8,383 bases of DNA, from NCBI GenBank assembly GCA_004555535.1, contig SFHU01000122.1, positions 1 through 8,383 on the forward strand, read 5' to 3'. Both the position numbers and the translations under genes were made by a program. Positions within the stretch are counted from its first letter, which is position 1; every line of letters begins with the position of its first letter. Source of the DNA: Clostridiales bacterium. Its GTDB lineage: Bacteria > Bacillota > Clostridia > Christensenellales > Aristaeellaceae. The notes under the pieces are model-generated. The model was not told the origin of the DNA and did no database searches. It worked only from the letters and a program-made list of their open reading frames with translations. This document shows positions 1 to 5,470 of the stretch, piece by piece.

Positions 1-675
1 GGGATCAAGCGTGTTGCCGAAAAAGCCGTAGATGCCGTCCGGCCCAACCGCGTCGATCGTCGTCTCCACCGCGTGGCGGATCAGCCGCTCTACGTTCTGC
101 GGCGTCGTGCCCTCGTGCTGCGCAACGGGCTGATAGAGCCGCTTCCCCAAGGCGAAGAGGCGTCCTTCGCTCATGCTCGCCAGCGCCGCCGCCCAGGCCA
201 GGTAGTCAAAGCCGCGCAGGCAATCGCGCATGCCCAGCTTCCGCAGGAGCGCTGAGGCACGGTCGCGCTCCTCCTGGGCCGCCGGCCAGTCGATCTGCGT
301 GTCGATCTCCCGGATCACCTGCCGCAGCGCGCCGTCAAGCTCCTCCACATTCCATGGGACGCTCACGACGCACGACGCGCCGCGCCTCAAAAAGCCCTCT
401 CTGGCCATCGGAAGCATCGCCCCGCCGATCACACGCGGCATCCGATCGCCCAGGATGGCGCGAAGCCTGTCCACCACGGCCAGACCGTCCATTTCCGTCA
501 GCACAGCGTCGATCACCAGAATATCGGGCACGAAGCGCTGCGCGCTGGCCAGCGCATCCCCGCCGTGGTGGACGATGCGGAACACACAGGTCTCGCCGTC
601 GTCCATCTCCTCCCGCACCCTCTGTATCGCGCTGCTGTTGCGCACCGCGCAGAGCACATCGACTGTTTTGATCAT
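1..675 (-). CDS. spo0A: Spo0A-like sporulation response regulator with degenerate receiver (3' end beyond window)
   Basis: This is the master sporulation transcription factor family: a receiver domain followed by the Spo0A DNA-binding domain. Translation of the minus strand from ATG at 675 gives 225 residues with no stop before the window edge; roughly 20-40 C-terminal residues are missing. Residues about 145-225 match the Spo0A effector domain, including GFDYL, the recognition-helix region TTPQNVERLIRHAVE and FGNTLDP. Lying directly downstream of spoIVB is the conserved Firmicutes arrangement and supports the identification. The receiver (residues 1-120) keeps Asp55 in VIDAVL and the following MDGLAV. 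However, the N-terminal acidic pair appears replaced by Val-Arg (AVRNSS), the conserved Thr/Ser by Ala (GGAML) and the conserved Lys by Val (VSVPW). The linker to the effector domain is short. A GAGGA sequence lies about 12 bases upstream of the start. No SigH, SigA or 0A-box promoter is visible in the 92-base gap to spoIVB, so readthrough from spoIVB or a promoter inside it is possible. Confidence 0.85.
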   Translation of the reverse strand, partial: MIKTVDVLCAVRNSSAIQRVREEMDDGETCVFRIVHHGGDALASAQRFVPDILVIDAVLTEMDGLAVVDRLRAILGDRMPRVIGGAMLPMAREGFLRRGASCVVSVPWNVEELDGALRQVIREIDTQIDWPAAQEERDRASALLRKLGMRDCLRGFDYLAWAAALASMSEGRLFALGKRLYQPVAQHEGTTPQNVERLIRHAVETTIDAVGPDGIYGFFGNTLDP

Positions 676-767
676 TCCGCTTTCCGTTCCTCTTCCCCTC
701 CCGCGTCCGGTGCGCCTGTGGCGTCCGGAGCTGGAAGCCCGTATTGCTTTCGTTGCGCGACCCGCTG

Positions 768-1817
768 TCATGCGGACAGGCTGTCGCTCTGCTCGAGCAT
801 CCACTCGATGTACATGCCGTAGCCCTGCGCGGAATCGCTCAGATAGACGTGTGTCACCGCGCCGACGATCCGCCCATCCTGAAGAATCGGGCTGCCGCTC
901 ATGCCCTGCACGATGCCTCCGGTCGCGGCCAGCAGCGCCTCATCGGTCACCCGCAGGACCATTCCCTTCGGGCCAGGCGCCTTCTGCGCAAAGCAGCGCA
1001 CGATCTCGATGTCATACTCCCTGGGCCCATTTCCGTCGACGGTCGCGATGATGGTCGCCGGGCCGGTGTGCACGTCGCTCCTCATCCCGACGGGCAGCCC
1101 CTGTGGATACGGCAGCGTCTCCGGCGTCTTTTCCATCTGCCCATAGATGCCGTAGCTGCTGTTGCGGCAAAGCGTGCCGATCTGGTCGTTTTCCCGCAGG
1201 AAGCTGCCGCGAAGCTCGCCCGCCTTGCCGCTCTGCCCGCGGGTCACGCCGACAACCTGCGCATTCAGAATCGCGCCGTCGCGGACGTCGAGCACGTCGC
1301 CCGTGTCCGCATCGACGATGGCGTGCCCCAGCGCGCCATACGCGCCGGAGTCCGGATCGATGTAGGAGAGCGTGCCCACGCCCGCCGTGCTGTCGCGCAC
1401 CCAGACGCCCAAGCGGCGCCGCCCATCCGCCTCATCGACAGGCACAGAGGCCTCCACAATCATCTGCTTGCCCCCGCGCAGAACGCCCAGCGTCACCTCG
1501 TCCTCCTGCGAGGCGTTGACCTGCTCCGCGAGATCCTTCGCGCTCTCCACAGGCTCTTCCTCGACGGTCAGAATCACATCCCCGACACGCAGCGCGCTTG
1601 TGCCGTCCTGCCGCCCCTTGGCGACGACGAGCACGCCCTGCGTATGCAGCGCTACGCCGACCGCGATTCCTCCGGGAATCAGCACCCGCGTCTCGCTCTT
1701 CGCTGAGACAGGCTCCGCCGCCTGCACCTGCAAGGCGCTGCACCAGGGCAGCGCCGCACCCGCGACGGCCACCGATATGGCCGCCGCGCAAAGAACCCGT
1801 CTTCCCCATTGCCTCAT
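768..1817 (-). CDS. spoIVB: SpoIVB, PDZ-containing S55 serine peptidase
   Basis: SpoIVB is secreted from the forespore into the intermembrane space. There it cleaves SpoIVFA and triggers SpoIVFB processing of pro-SigK, the checkpoint linking forespore to mother cell. The 349-residue protein has an N-terminal signal/anchor (about 7-34), a PDZ domain (about 45-125) and a C-terminal S55 peptidase domain (about 135-345). The catalytic triad can be placed as His165 (GALGHAI), Asp292 (RVTDE) and Ser307 (GIVQGMSGSPI). The spacings of 127 and 15 residues equal those of the B. subtilis triad (His236, Asp363, Ser378). B. subtilis SpoIVB is about 426 residues, so this is a compact version. The start is supported by GGAGGG 8 bases upstream. 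A forespore-type promoter lies upstream, and the spo0A-like gene follows after 92 bases. Confidence 0.95.
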   Translation of the reverse strand: MRQWGRRVLCAAAISVAVAGAALPWCSALQVQAAEPVSAKSETRVLIPGGIAVGVALHTQGVLVVAKGRQDGTSALRVGDVILTVEEEPVESAKDLAEQVNASQEDEVTLGVLRGGKQMIVEASVPVDEADGRRRLGVWVRDSTAGVGTLSYIDPDSGAYGALGHAIVDADTGDVLDVRDGAILNAQVVGVTRGQSGKAGELRGSFLRENDQIGTLCRNSSYGIYGQMEKTPETLPYPQGLPVGMRSDVHTGPATIIATVDGNGPREYDIEIVRCFAQKAPGPKGMVLRVTDEALLAATGGIVQGMSGSPILQDGRIVGAVTHVYLSDSAQGYGMYIEWMLEQSDSLSA

Positions 1818-1856
1818 GGTTCATGCCCTCCGTTTCCGTCTGCGTGACCTCACAGA

Positions 1857-1886
1857 AAGCATGAGCCTTTGCGGCCCGGGTTATGC
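1857..1886 (-). promoter_or_regulatory. Forespore (SigG/SigF-type) promoter of spoIVB
   Basis: On the minus strand, a -35 element GCATA (1882-1886) is followed by an 18-base spacer and a -10 element CATGCTT (1857-1863), 39 bases before the spoIVB start. This fits the SigG pattern GHATR-18-CATnnTA with one mismatch in the -10. The -35 overlaps the nrdR stop codon (1881-1883). The assignment rests on the match and on the known forespore expression of spoIVB. Confidence 0.6.
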
Positions 1887-2357
1887 GCCGGTCTCCTCCG
1901 GCTTTTTCTGGCTGTCCAAAAGCTGCTGGAGCTCCGCCATGAAGGACTGCACGTCCTTGAACTGGCGGTATACCGAAGCAAAGCGGATGTAGGCGACCTC
2001 ATCCAACGTCTTGAGTCCGTCCATGACCAGCTCGCCAATGCGCTCGCTGGTGACCTCCTGCTCCGGCTGGCTGCACACGCTCGCCTCAATCCGGTTGACG
2101 AGCTTTTCGATCTCGCTGAGCGCCACAGGCCGCTTTTCGCAGGCCTTAATGATGCCGTTTCTCACCTTCGAGGCATCAAACGGCTCGCGGCGCTTGTCCT
2201 TCTTGATGACCAGCACGGGCAGCATCTCGATCTTCTCATAGGTCGTGAAGCGGCGCTGGCAGCGCTCGCATTCGCGGCGGCGGCGAATAGCGCCATCCTC
2301 CGTCGGGCGCGAATCCACCACGCGACTCTCGGTACAGTTACAGTATATGCACTTCAT
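1881..2357 (-). CDS. nrdR: NrdR, transcriptional repressor of ribonucleotide reductases
   Basis: NrdR represses nrd operons by binding NrdR boxes when its ATP-cone senses high (d)ATP. The 158-residue protein has an N-terminal zinc ribbon with Cys3, Cys6, Cys30 and Cys33 (CIYC and CERC). An ATP-cone follows from about residue 49 to 139, beginning with VIKKDKRREPFD and continuing with KACEKRPV, both family signatures. Length is typical for the family (about 150-160). I chose the start at 2357 because the protein then begins MKCIYC as in its relatives and AGGGAG lies 10 bases upstream; the in-frame start at 2396 adds 13 unsupported residues. It sits between a YlmC-like gene and spoIVB and has its own SigA-type promoter. 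No NrdR box or nrd gene is visible in the window. Confidence 0.96.
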   Translation of the reverse strand: MKCIYCNCTESRVVDSRPTEDGAIRRRRECERCQRRFTTYEKIEMLPVLVIKKDKRREPFDASKVRNGIIKACEKRPVALSEIEKLVNRIEASVCSQPEQEVTSERIGELVMDGLKTLDEVAYIRFASVYRQFKDVQSFMAELQQLLDSQKKPEETGA

Positions 2358-2414
2358 GACGGTTTTCTCCCTCGTTCGGCAAATTTTTCTTCTCATCGCA
2401 TCCGATGTGCTTCC

Positions 2415-2443
2415 ATTATACCCTTTTGCACACTTTTCGTAAA
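2415..2443 (-). promoter_or_regulatory. SigA-type promoter of nrdR
   Basis: On the minus strand, TTTACG (2438-2443) and a perfect TATAAT (2415-2420) are separated by 17 bases. Transcription would start near 2408, about 50 bases before the nrdR start. The -10 is consensus and the -35 matches TTGACA at 4 of 6 positions. This suggests nrdR is expressed in vegetative cells independently of the sporulation genes around it. Confidence 0.6.
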
Positions 2444-2453
2444 CTCCCGATTT

Positions 2454-2696
2454 TCACGGACAGCATCCCGTCGAAACGAGGATGACATCGTCGCCGATGC
2501 ACGCGATCTGCTGCCAGGAGATGGAAAGCTGGTTTTTATCCCCATGAAGGAACGAGGCCAGACCGCCCGGACAGGCGACGATGAGCGCGAGAATGCGCCC
2601 GCTCTTCGCGTCCAGCTCCAGATCGCTCGCCCGCCCCAGCAGTCTGCCGTCGCCAATGCAGATGATATCCTTCTTTCTGAGCTCGGAATAGGTCAT
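2454..2696 (-). CDS. YlmC/YmxH-family PRC-barrel sporulation protein
   Basis: This 80-residue protein has the YlmC/YmxH pattern: SELRKKDIICIGDGRLLG at the start, DLELDAKSGRILALIV in the middle and WQQIACIGDDVILV at the end. These proteins are single PRC-barrel-like beta domains common in spore formers; ylmC lies just downstream of sigG in B. subtilis, and the molecular role is not established. Here the gene is divergent from sigG instead. I chose the start at 2696 because GAGGAAAGGGG (2705-2715) lies 8 bases upstream and the protein then begins like its relatives; longer in-frame starts (2717, 2804) would place that ribosome site inside the coding sequence. nrdR lies 96 bases downstream. Confidence 0.85.
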   Translation of the reverse strand: MTYSELRKKDIICIGDGRLLGRASDLELDAKSGRILALIVACPGGLASFLHGDKNQLSISWQQIACIGDDVILVSTGCCP

Positions 2697-2750
2697 CGCA
2701 CGCGCCCCTTTCCTCATCATGTCCGCGACCTCTATATGCTCCATCGGGCA

Positions 2751-2779
2751 AAATATGACCGATCCGCTCGGGAATATTT
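2751..2779 (-). promoter_or_regulatory. Possible forespore-type promoter toward the YlmC-like gene
   Basis: On the minus strand, AAATA (2775-2779), a 17-base spacer and CATATTT (2751-2757) weakly resemble the SigG pattern. The -35 overlaps by two bases the proposed sigG -35 on the other strand. The match is less good than for spoIVB or sigG. Confidence 0.3.
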
Positions 2780-2801
2780 TCTCCCGCCCGCCGTCATAAT
2801 G
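2772..2801 (+). promoter_or_regulatory. Forespore (SigG/SigF-type) promoter of sigG
   Basis: GAATA (2772-2776), an 18-base spacer and CATAATG (2795-2801) match the SigG consensus GHATR-18-CATnnTA closely. The site lies 30 bases upstream of the sigG start. This fits the known SigF-initiated, SigG-autoregulated transcription of sigG. Confidence 0.6.
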
Positions 2802-2831
2802 CACTTATCTTGGCGGCAGGAGGTCTTCATC

Positions 2832-3605
2832 ATGGCGTTTAGCAAGGTTGAAATCTGCGGCGTGGACACATCCGCCCTTCCGATCATCTCCAACGAACGG
2901 ATGCGGGAGCTCTTCCCGCTCGTGCACAGCGGCAACCTGGCTGCGCGGGAGGAATTCATCCGGGGCAATCTGCGGCTCGTTCTCAGCGTCCTGCAGCGTT
3001 TCCACCATCGCGGCGAGAACGTGGACGACCTGTTTCAGGTCGGCTGTATCGGGCTGATCAAGGCGCTGGACAACTTTGACGTCACGCAGAACGTCCGCTT
3101 TTCCACCTATGCGGTGCCGATGATCATCGGCGAAATCCGCCGGTATCTGCGGGACAACAACGCCATCCGCGTCAGCCGTTCCTTGCGGGACATGGCCTAC
3201 AAGGCGCTGCAAATGCGCGACAGGCTGCAGACCGAGCTGGGCCGGGAGCCGACCTCCGCGGAAATCGCCGCGAAGATGGAGCTGCCCGAGGAGGACGTCA
3301 TCCTCGCGCTGGAAGCCATTCAGGATCCGATCAGCCTCTGCGAGCCGATCGGCGGGGACACCGCCGACGCGCTGACCATCGGCGATCAGGTGCGCGACGA
3401 GAGCGTCAGTGCCGACGGCTGGCTGCAAAGCATCTCCATCCGCGAGGCGATGAATCGCCTGACGGAGCGGGAGCGGAAGATCCTGAGCCTGCGCTTTTTC
3501 CAGGGGCGCACGCAGATGGAGGTCGCCGGAGAAATCGGCATCAGCCAGGCGCAGGTCTCCCGGCTGGAAAAGGCCGCGCTGACGCACATGAAGAAGCTGA
3601 TCTGA
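2832..3605 (+). CDS. sigG: SigG, late forespore-specific RNA polymerase sigma factor
   Basis: SigG directs late forespore transcription after engulfment. The 257-residue product begins with KVEICGVDTSALP, the SigG-specific N-terminus. It then shows sigma region 2 (about 38-110: GNLRLVLS, VDDLFQVGCIGLIKALDNFD, FSTYAVPMIIGEIRRYLRDN), region 3 (about 113-180) and region 4 (about 200-257: LTERERKILSLRFFQGRTQM, ISQAQVSRLEKAAL). Length matches B. subtilis SigG (260). The start at 2832 is fixed by AGGAGGT (2818-2824) 7 bases upstream and by the family N-terminus; the frame happens to stay open upstream through the antisense of nrdR and ylmC. sigE/spoIIGA, usually adjacent, is not present here. The gene runs convergently into spoIIP. 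Confidence 0.97.
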   Translation: MAFSKVEICGVDTSALPIISNERMRELFPLVHSGNLAAREEFIRGNLRLVLSVLQRFHHRGENVDDLFQVGCIGLIKALDNFDVTQNVRFSTYAVPMIIGEIRRYLRDNNAIRVSRSLRDMAYKALQMRDRLQTELGREPTSAEIAAKMELPEEDVILALEAIQDPISLCEPIGGDTADALTIGDQVRDESVSADGWLQSISIREAMNRLTERERKILSLRFFQGRTQMEVAGEIGISQAQVSRLEKAALTHMKKLI

Positions 3606-3611
3606 TTCGCC

Positions 3612-4424
3612 TCACGGTGACCCGCCTGCTGCATGGACGTCGGCAATCGCCTGCGCGATGACCGGGCACGCGGCCAGCGCCTCCCGGAGCGTATTGCGGT
3701 TGTTGCCGACCTCGATGAGCAGCGCGTGGGTCGAGACGTGCTGGTTGAAGCGTCCCGTCTTGACCTTCACCTCGCGCGAGATGCCCGGCACAATCGCGTT
3801 CATCGCATCGGTGATCGCCTGGGCAAGCCTCAGGTTCTGCGGCCAGTCGGGGCGCTCGTCAAAGCCGGAGCCCGTGGCTCCGGTTCCCTTGCCGACCAGC
3901 AGCATGACGTAGGCCATGGTCATCCCGTCCTGTGTCACGCCGTTAGCGCCGTTGAACAGGCCGCTGTATGCATCCCGGTGGATATCCAGCACATAATCGT
4001 AATGCTCGCCGGCCGCAAGCCGGCTTTCGATCATCTGAAGCGACCGGTTATAGGCATCCGTGATGTTCGGCGGCTCAAAGGCCGTCGTATCCTGCACCAC
4101 GTCAAAGCCCAGGCTTCTCAGCGCCTCGGCAAGCTCCTGTCCGACGCGGATCATGTTCTGCGTCTCATCGCGGGTTCGCCACGTCTCGGTCGGCTCATAG
4201 ATGGCGCCCTCCTCCATTTCATACGCCTCCCAGGTGTGCGTATGGTAGATCAGGATGCGCGGCCGGTCCATGGCTGCCGCCTGCTCCTCCTGCGCCGGGG
4301 CGAGCACTTCGATTTCAAGCTGCGGCCTGTTTGCCGCCCGAAGGCGGAACCAGCCTATGGTGCAAGCAAAAACGGCCAGCGCGCAAAACGCTGCCGCTCC
4401 CATTCCGGCCCTTCGACCGCGCAT
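3612..4424 (-). CDS. spoIIP: SpoIIP, sporulation peptidoglycan amidase/endopeptidase
   Basis: SpoIIP works with SpoIID and SpoIIM to degrade septal peptidoglycan and drive engulfment. The 270-residue product has one N-terminal membrane segment (about 9-25) and then the SpoIIP catalytic domain. Visible motifs are LIYHTHTWEAY (His61, His63, Glu66), NMIRVGQELA, VLDIHRDAY (His149), RFNQHVS (His229) and LLIEVGNNRNTL (Glu238). The His and Glu residues are the expected zinc/catalytic set, by family knowledge. I chose ATG 4424 because GGAGGG (4431-4436) lies 6 bases upstream; an in-frame start at 4457 lacks such support. B. subtilis SpoIIP is about 400 residues, so the linker between membrane anchor and catalytic domain is unusually short here (about 35 residues). 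The gpr gene, its usual neighbour in B. subtilis, is not in the window. Confidence 0.95.
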   Translation of the reverse strand: MRGRRAGMGAAAFCALAVFACTIGWFRLRAANRPQLEIEVLAPAQEEQAAAMDRPRILIYHTHTWEAYEMEEGAIYEPTETWRTRDETQNMIRVGQELAEALRSLGFDVVQDTTAFEPPNITDAYNRSLQMIESRLAAGEHYDYVLDIHRDAYSGLFNGANGVTQDGMTMAYVMLLVGKGTGATGSGFDERPDWPQNLRLAQAITDAMNAIVPGISREVKVKTGRFNQHVSTHALLIEVGNNRNTLREALAACPVIAQAIADVHAAGGSP

Positions 4425-4455
4425 CGCATTCCCTCCCCGCGCCGGATTTCCATAC

Positions 4456-4484
4456 AATGTATGAGGCGCGCGCGCTGGTTATGA
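4456..4484 (-). promoter_or_regulatory. SigE-type mother-cell promoter of spoIIP
   Basis: On the minus strand, TCATAAC (4478-4484), a 14-base spacer and CATACATT (4456-4463) fit the SigE consensus KMATATT-14-CATACAHT, with 5 of 7 and 8 of 8 matches. The -10 lies 31 bases before the spoIIP start. It sits in a 13-base near-palindrome (4451-4463) with arms CATACA and TGTATG. Confidence 0.6.
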
Positions 4485-4534
4485 TGTTTCCGTTTTTCCC
4501 TCACGCCTTCCTCCGCCCGGCATATTTTGAAATC

Positions 4535-4552
4535 GTGAGGATTCCGCCTCAC
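4535..4552 (+). other. Perfect 6-bp hairpin in the spoIIP/ECF intergenic region
   Basis: GTGAGG (4535-4540) and CCTCAC (4547-4552) form a perfect 6-bp stem with a 6-base loop. It sits 14 bases upstream of a consensus Shine-Dalgarno. A second copy of the complementary arm, CCTCAC at 4499-4504, could compete for GTGAGG. No T-run follows, so it is not an intrinsic terminator. Confidence 0.4.
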
Positions 4553-4581
4553 AGAACGATCAGCCTAAGGAGGCGTGCGCC

Positions 4582-4734
4582 ATGAGCTTTTACTCCTACG
4601 AAAACCCACTCCTCTCCTCTTTTCCAAAAACTCTGATATTCCTACATTTTCCCCCTCTCTATTCGCGCCCAGGCGAAGCATTCCGGTTGCCAAATGGTTG
4701 CCTCCGGTTTGTCTTGACCAATCTTTTCCTTTAG
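4582..4734 (+). CDS. Short ORF with consensus Shine-Dalgarno; possible gene remnant or leader peptide
   Basis: ATG at 4582 is preceded by TAAGGAGG (4566-4573) with ideal 8-base spacing, one of the best ribosome sites in the window. The ORF is 50 codons and ends with TAG at 4732-4734. It starts MSFYSYENPLLSSF, which from memory resembles the start of DUF624/YesL-type membrane proteins. The rest is pyrimidine-rich, lower in GC and has codon use unlike the neighbours. I see two options: the surviving 5' end of a decayed or deleted gene, or a small peptide/leader. I cannot choose between them from the sequence. Confidence 0.3.
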   Translation: MSFYSYENPLLSSFPKTLIFLHFPPLYSRPGEAFRLPNGCLRFVLTNLFL

Positions 4735-4851
4735 TACATTCAAATCTGTGTCCCCCTTCGTTTCTCTGAATACCGGCCCCTGGCGCCACCCTGTCCGTTT
4801 TTCTCATTTCCTGCGTCTGACGCGATTCTTCCCCTTTTCACTTTGGCATGC
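4735..4851. other. Pyrimidine-rich non-coding stretch upstream of the ECF promoter
   Basis: From about 4600 to 4850 the plus strand is strongly enriched in C and T and lower in GC than the flanking genes. I see no credible gene on either strand here. A weak GCGT/ACGC stem (4813-4823) followed by a T/C-rich run might act as a poor terminator. Nothing else is recognisable. Confidence 0.4.
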
Positions 4852-4857
4852 TATAAT
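4849..4857 (+). promoter_or_regulatory. Extended -10 SigA-type promoter of the ECF operon
   Basis: TGCTATAAT (4849-4857) is a perfect extended -10 element. The position for a -35 with 17-base spacing (4829-4834, TTCCCC) is poor, as is common for extended -10 promoters. Transcription would start near 4864, giving a leader of about 60 bases before the sigma factor. Confidence 0.6.
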
Positions 4858-4886
4858 GAAATCTGAACAACGCCCACACATTTTCC

Positions 4887-4898
4887 GGGCTTCGGCCC
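4887..4898 (+). other. cUUCGg tetraloop hairpin in the ECF sigma 5' leader
   Basis: GGGC-TTCG-GCCC forms a 4-bp stem closed by C-G over a UUCG loop, the exceptionally stable tetraloop class. It ends 11 bases before the AAGGA ribosome site (4910-4914). There is no T-run, so it is not a terminator; it may stabilise the leader or shape translation initiation. Confidence 0.5.
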
Positions 4899-4922
4899 AT
4901 GCTTTACGAAAGGAAAAGTCGC

Positions 4923-5453
4923 ATGTACGAATCTCTCAGTGATGCACAGCTTCTCGAAAAGCTTTACACGGAAAACTACTCGCTCATCTACCGTCTTGTC
5001 GTCCATACGCTGCAGCAGTACGTCCGAACCGCCGCCGACGCCGCGGATCTCACGCAGGAGGTCTTCATCACCGCGGCCAGGAAGATCGACGTGCTGCGCG
5101 ATCATCCCAATCCGACGGGCTGGCTGATCAGCACCGCGTATTATCAGTGCAAGAATCACGTCCGCTCTGTGAGCCGCCGCGGCGAGGTGCCCGACGACGC
5201 GCTCATCCTCACGGAATCGGACGGGGACGAATTCGCGTCAAGCGATATCAAGCTGTCCATCTCCCAGATCCTTGGGCAACGGGATTACGCGCTGCTGGTC
5301 GCGTATTGCATGGAGAAGCGCCCGGCTGAAGAGATCTGCCGGGAATACGGCCTTTCACCGGCTGCACTGCGGGTTCGGATCCACCGGCTTCGAAAAATTC
5401 TCTCCACGCTGCTCGTTTTGATCGTAACATTCGACAAGATTCGACACATATAA
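4923..5453 (+). CDS. ECF-type RNA polymerase sigma factor (sigma-70 family)
   Basis: The 176-residue protein has the two-domain ECF layout. Region 2 spans about 9-82 with DAADLTQEVFITAARKID and the GWLISTAYYQCKNHVR helix. A short acidic linker (about 88-110) follows, then region 4 at about 113-163 with the helix-turn-helix EICREYGLSPAALRVRIHRL. It would redirect RNA polymerase to a small regulon, normally held inactive by a co-encoded membrane anti-sigma. The start at 4923 has AAGGA 8 bases upstream; the in-frame ATG at 4899 adds eight residues and would bury the ribosome site. The C-terminal tail LSTLLVLIVTF is unusually hydrophobic for this family. It is first in a probable four-gene operon. 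I cannot assign an ECF group. Confidence 0.88.
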   Translation: MYESLSDAQLLEKLYTENYSLIYRLVVHTLQQYVRTAADAADLTQEVFITAARKIDVLRDHPNPTGWLISTAYYQCKNHVRSVSRRGEVPDDALILTESDGDEFASSDIKLSISQILGQRDYALLVAYCMEKRPAEEICREYGLSPAALRVRIHRLRKILSTLLVLIVTFDKIRHI

Positions 5454-5470
5454 GAATGGAGCGTGCAAAG

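Noticed and set aside
230..1706. Long plus-strand open frames across the spo0A-like and spoIVB genes (273 and 320 codons)
   Set aside because: They are antisense shadows produced by high GC; the minus strand encodes clear Spo0A and SpoIVB motifs, and the plus-strand products have no recognisable pattern.
1869..2831. Upstream extension of the sigG reading frame giving a 578-residue protein
   Set aside because: The extension is antisense to nrdR and the YlmC-like gene, and SigG has a strong ribosome site and family N-terminus at 2832.
2805..3587. 260-codon minus-strand ORF opposite sigG
   Set aside because: It is antisense to a clearly conserved sigma factor, with a composition typical of shadow frames and no ribosome site noted.
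3633..4484. 283-codon plus-strand ORF opposite spoIIP
   Set aside because: It is a shadow of spoIIP, whose catalytic motifs are on the minus strand.
4565..4807. 80-codon minus-strand ORF in the intergenic region
   Set aside because: It begins in a pyrimidine-rich stretch, has no good ribosome site and no recognisable sequence features.
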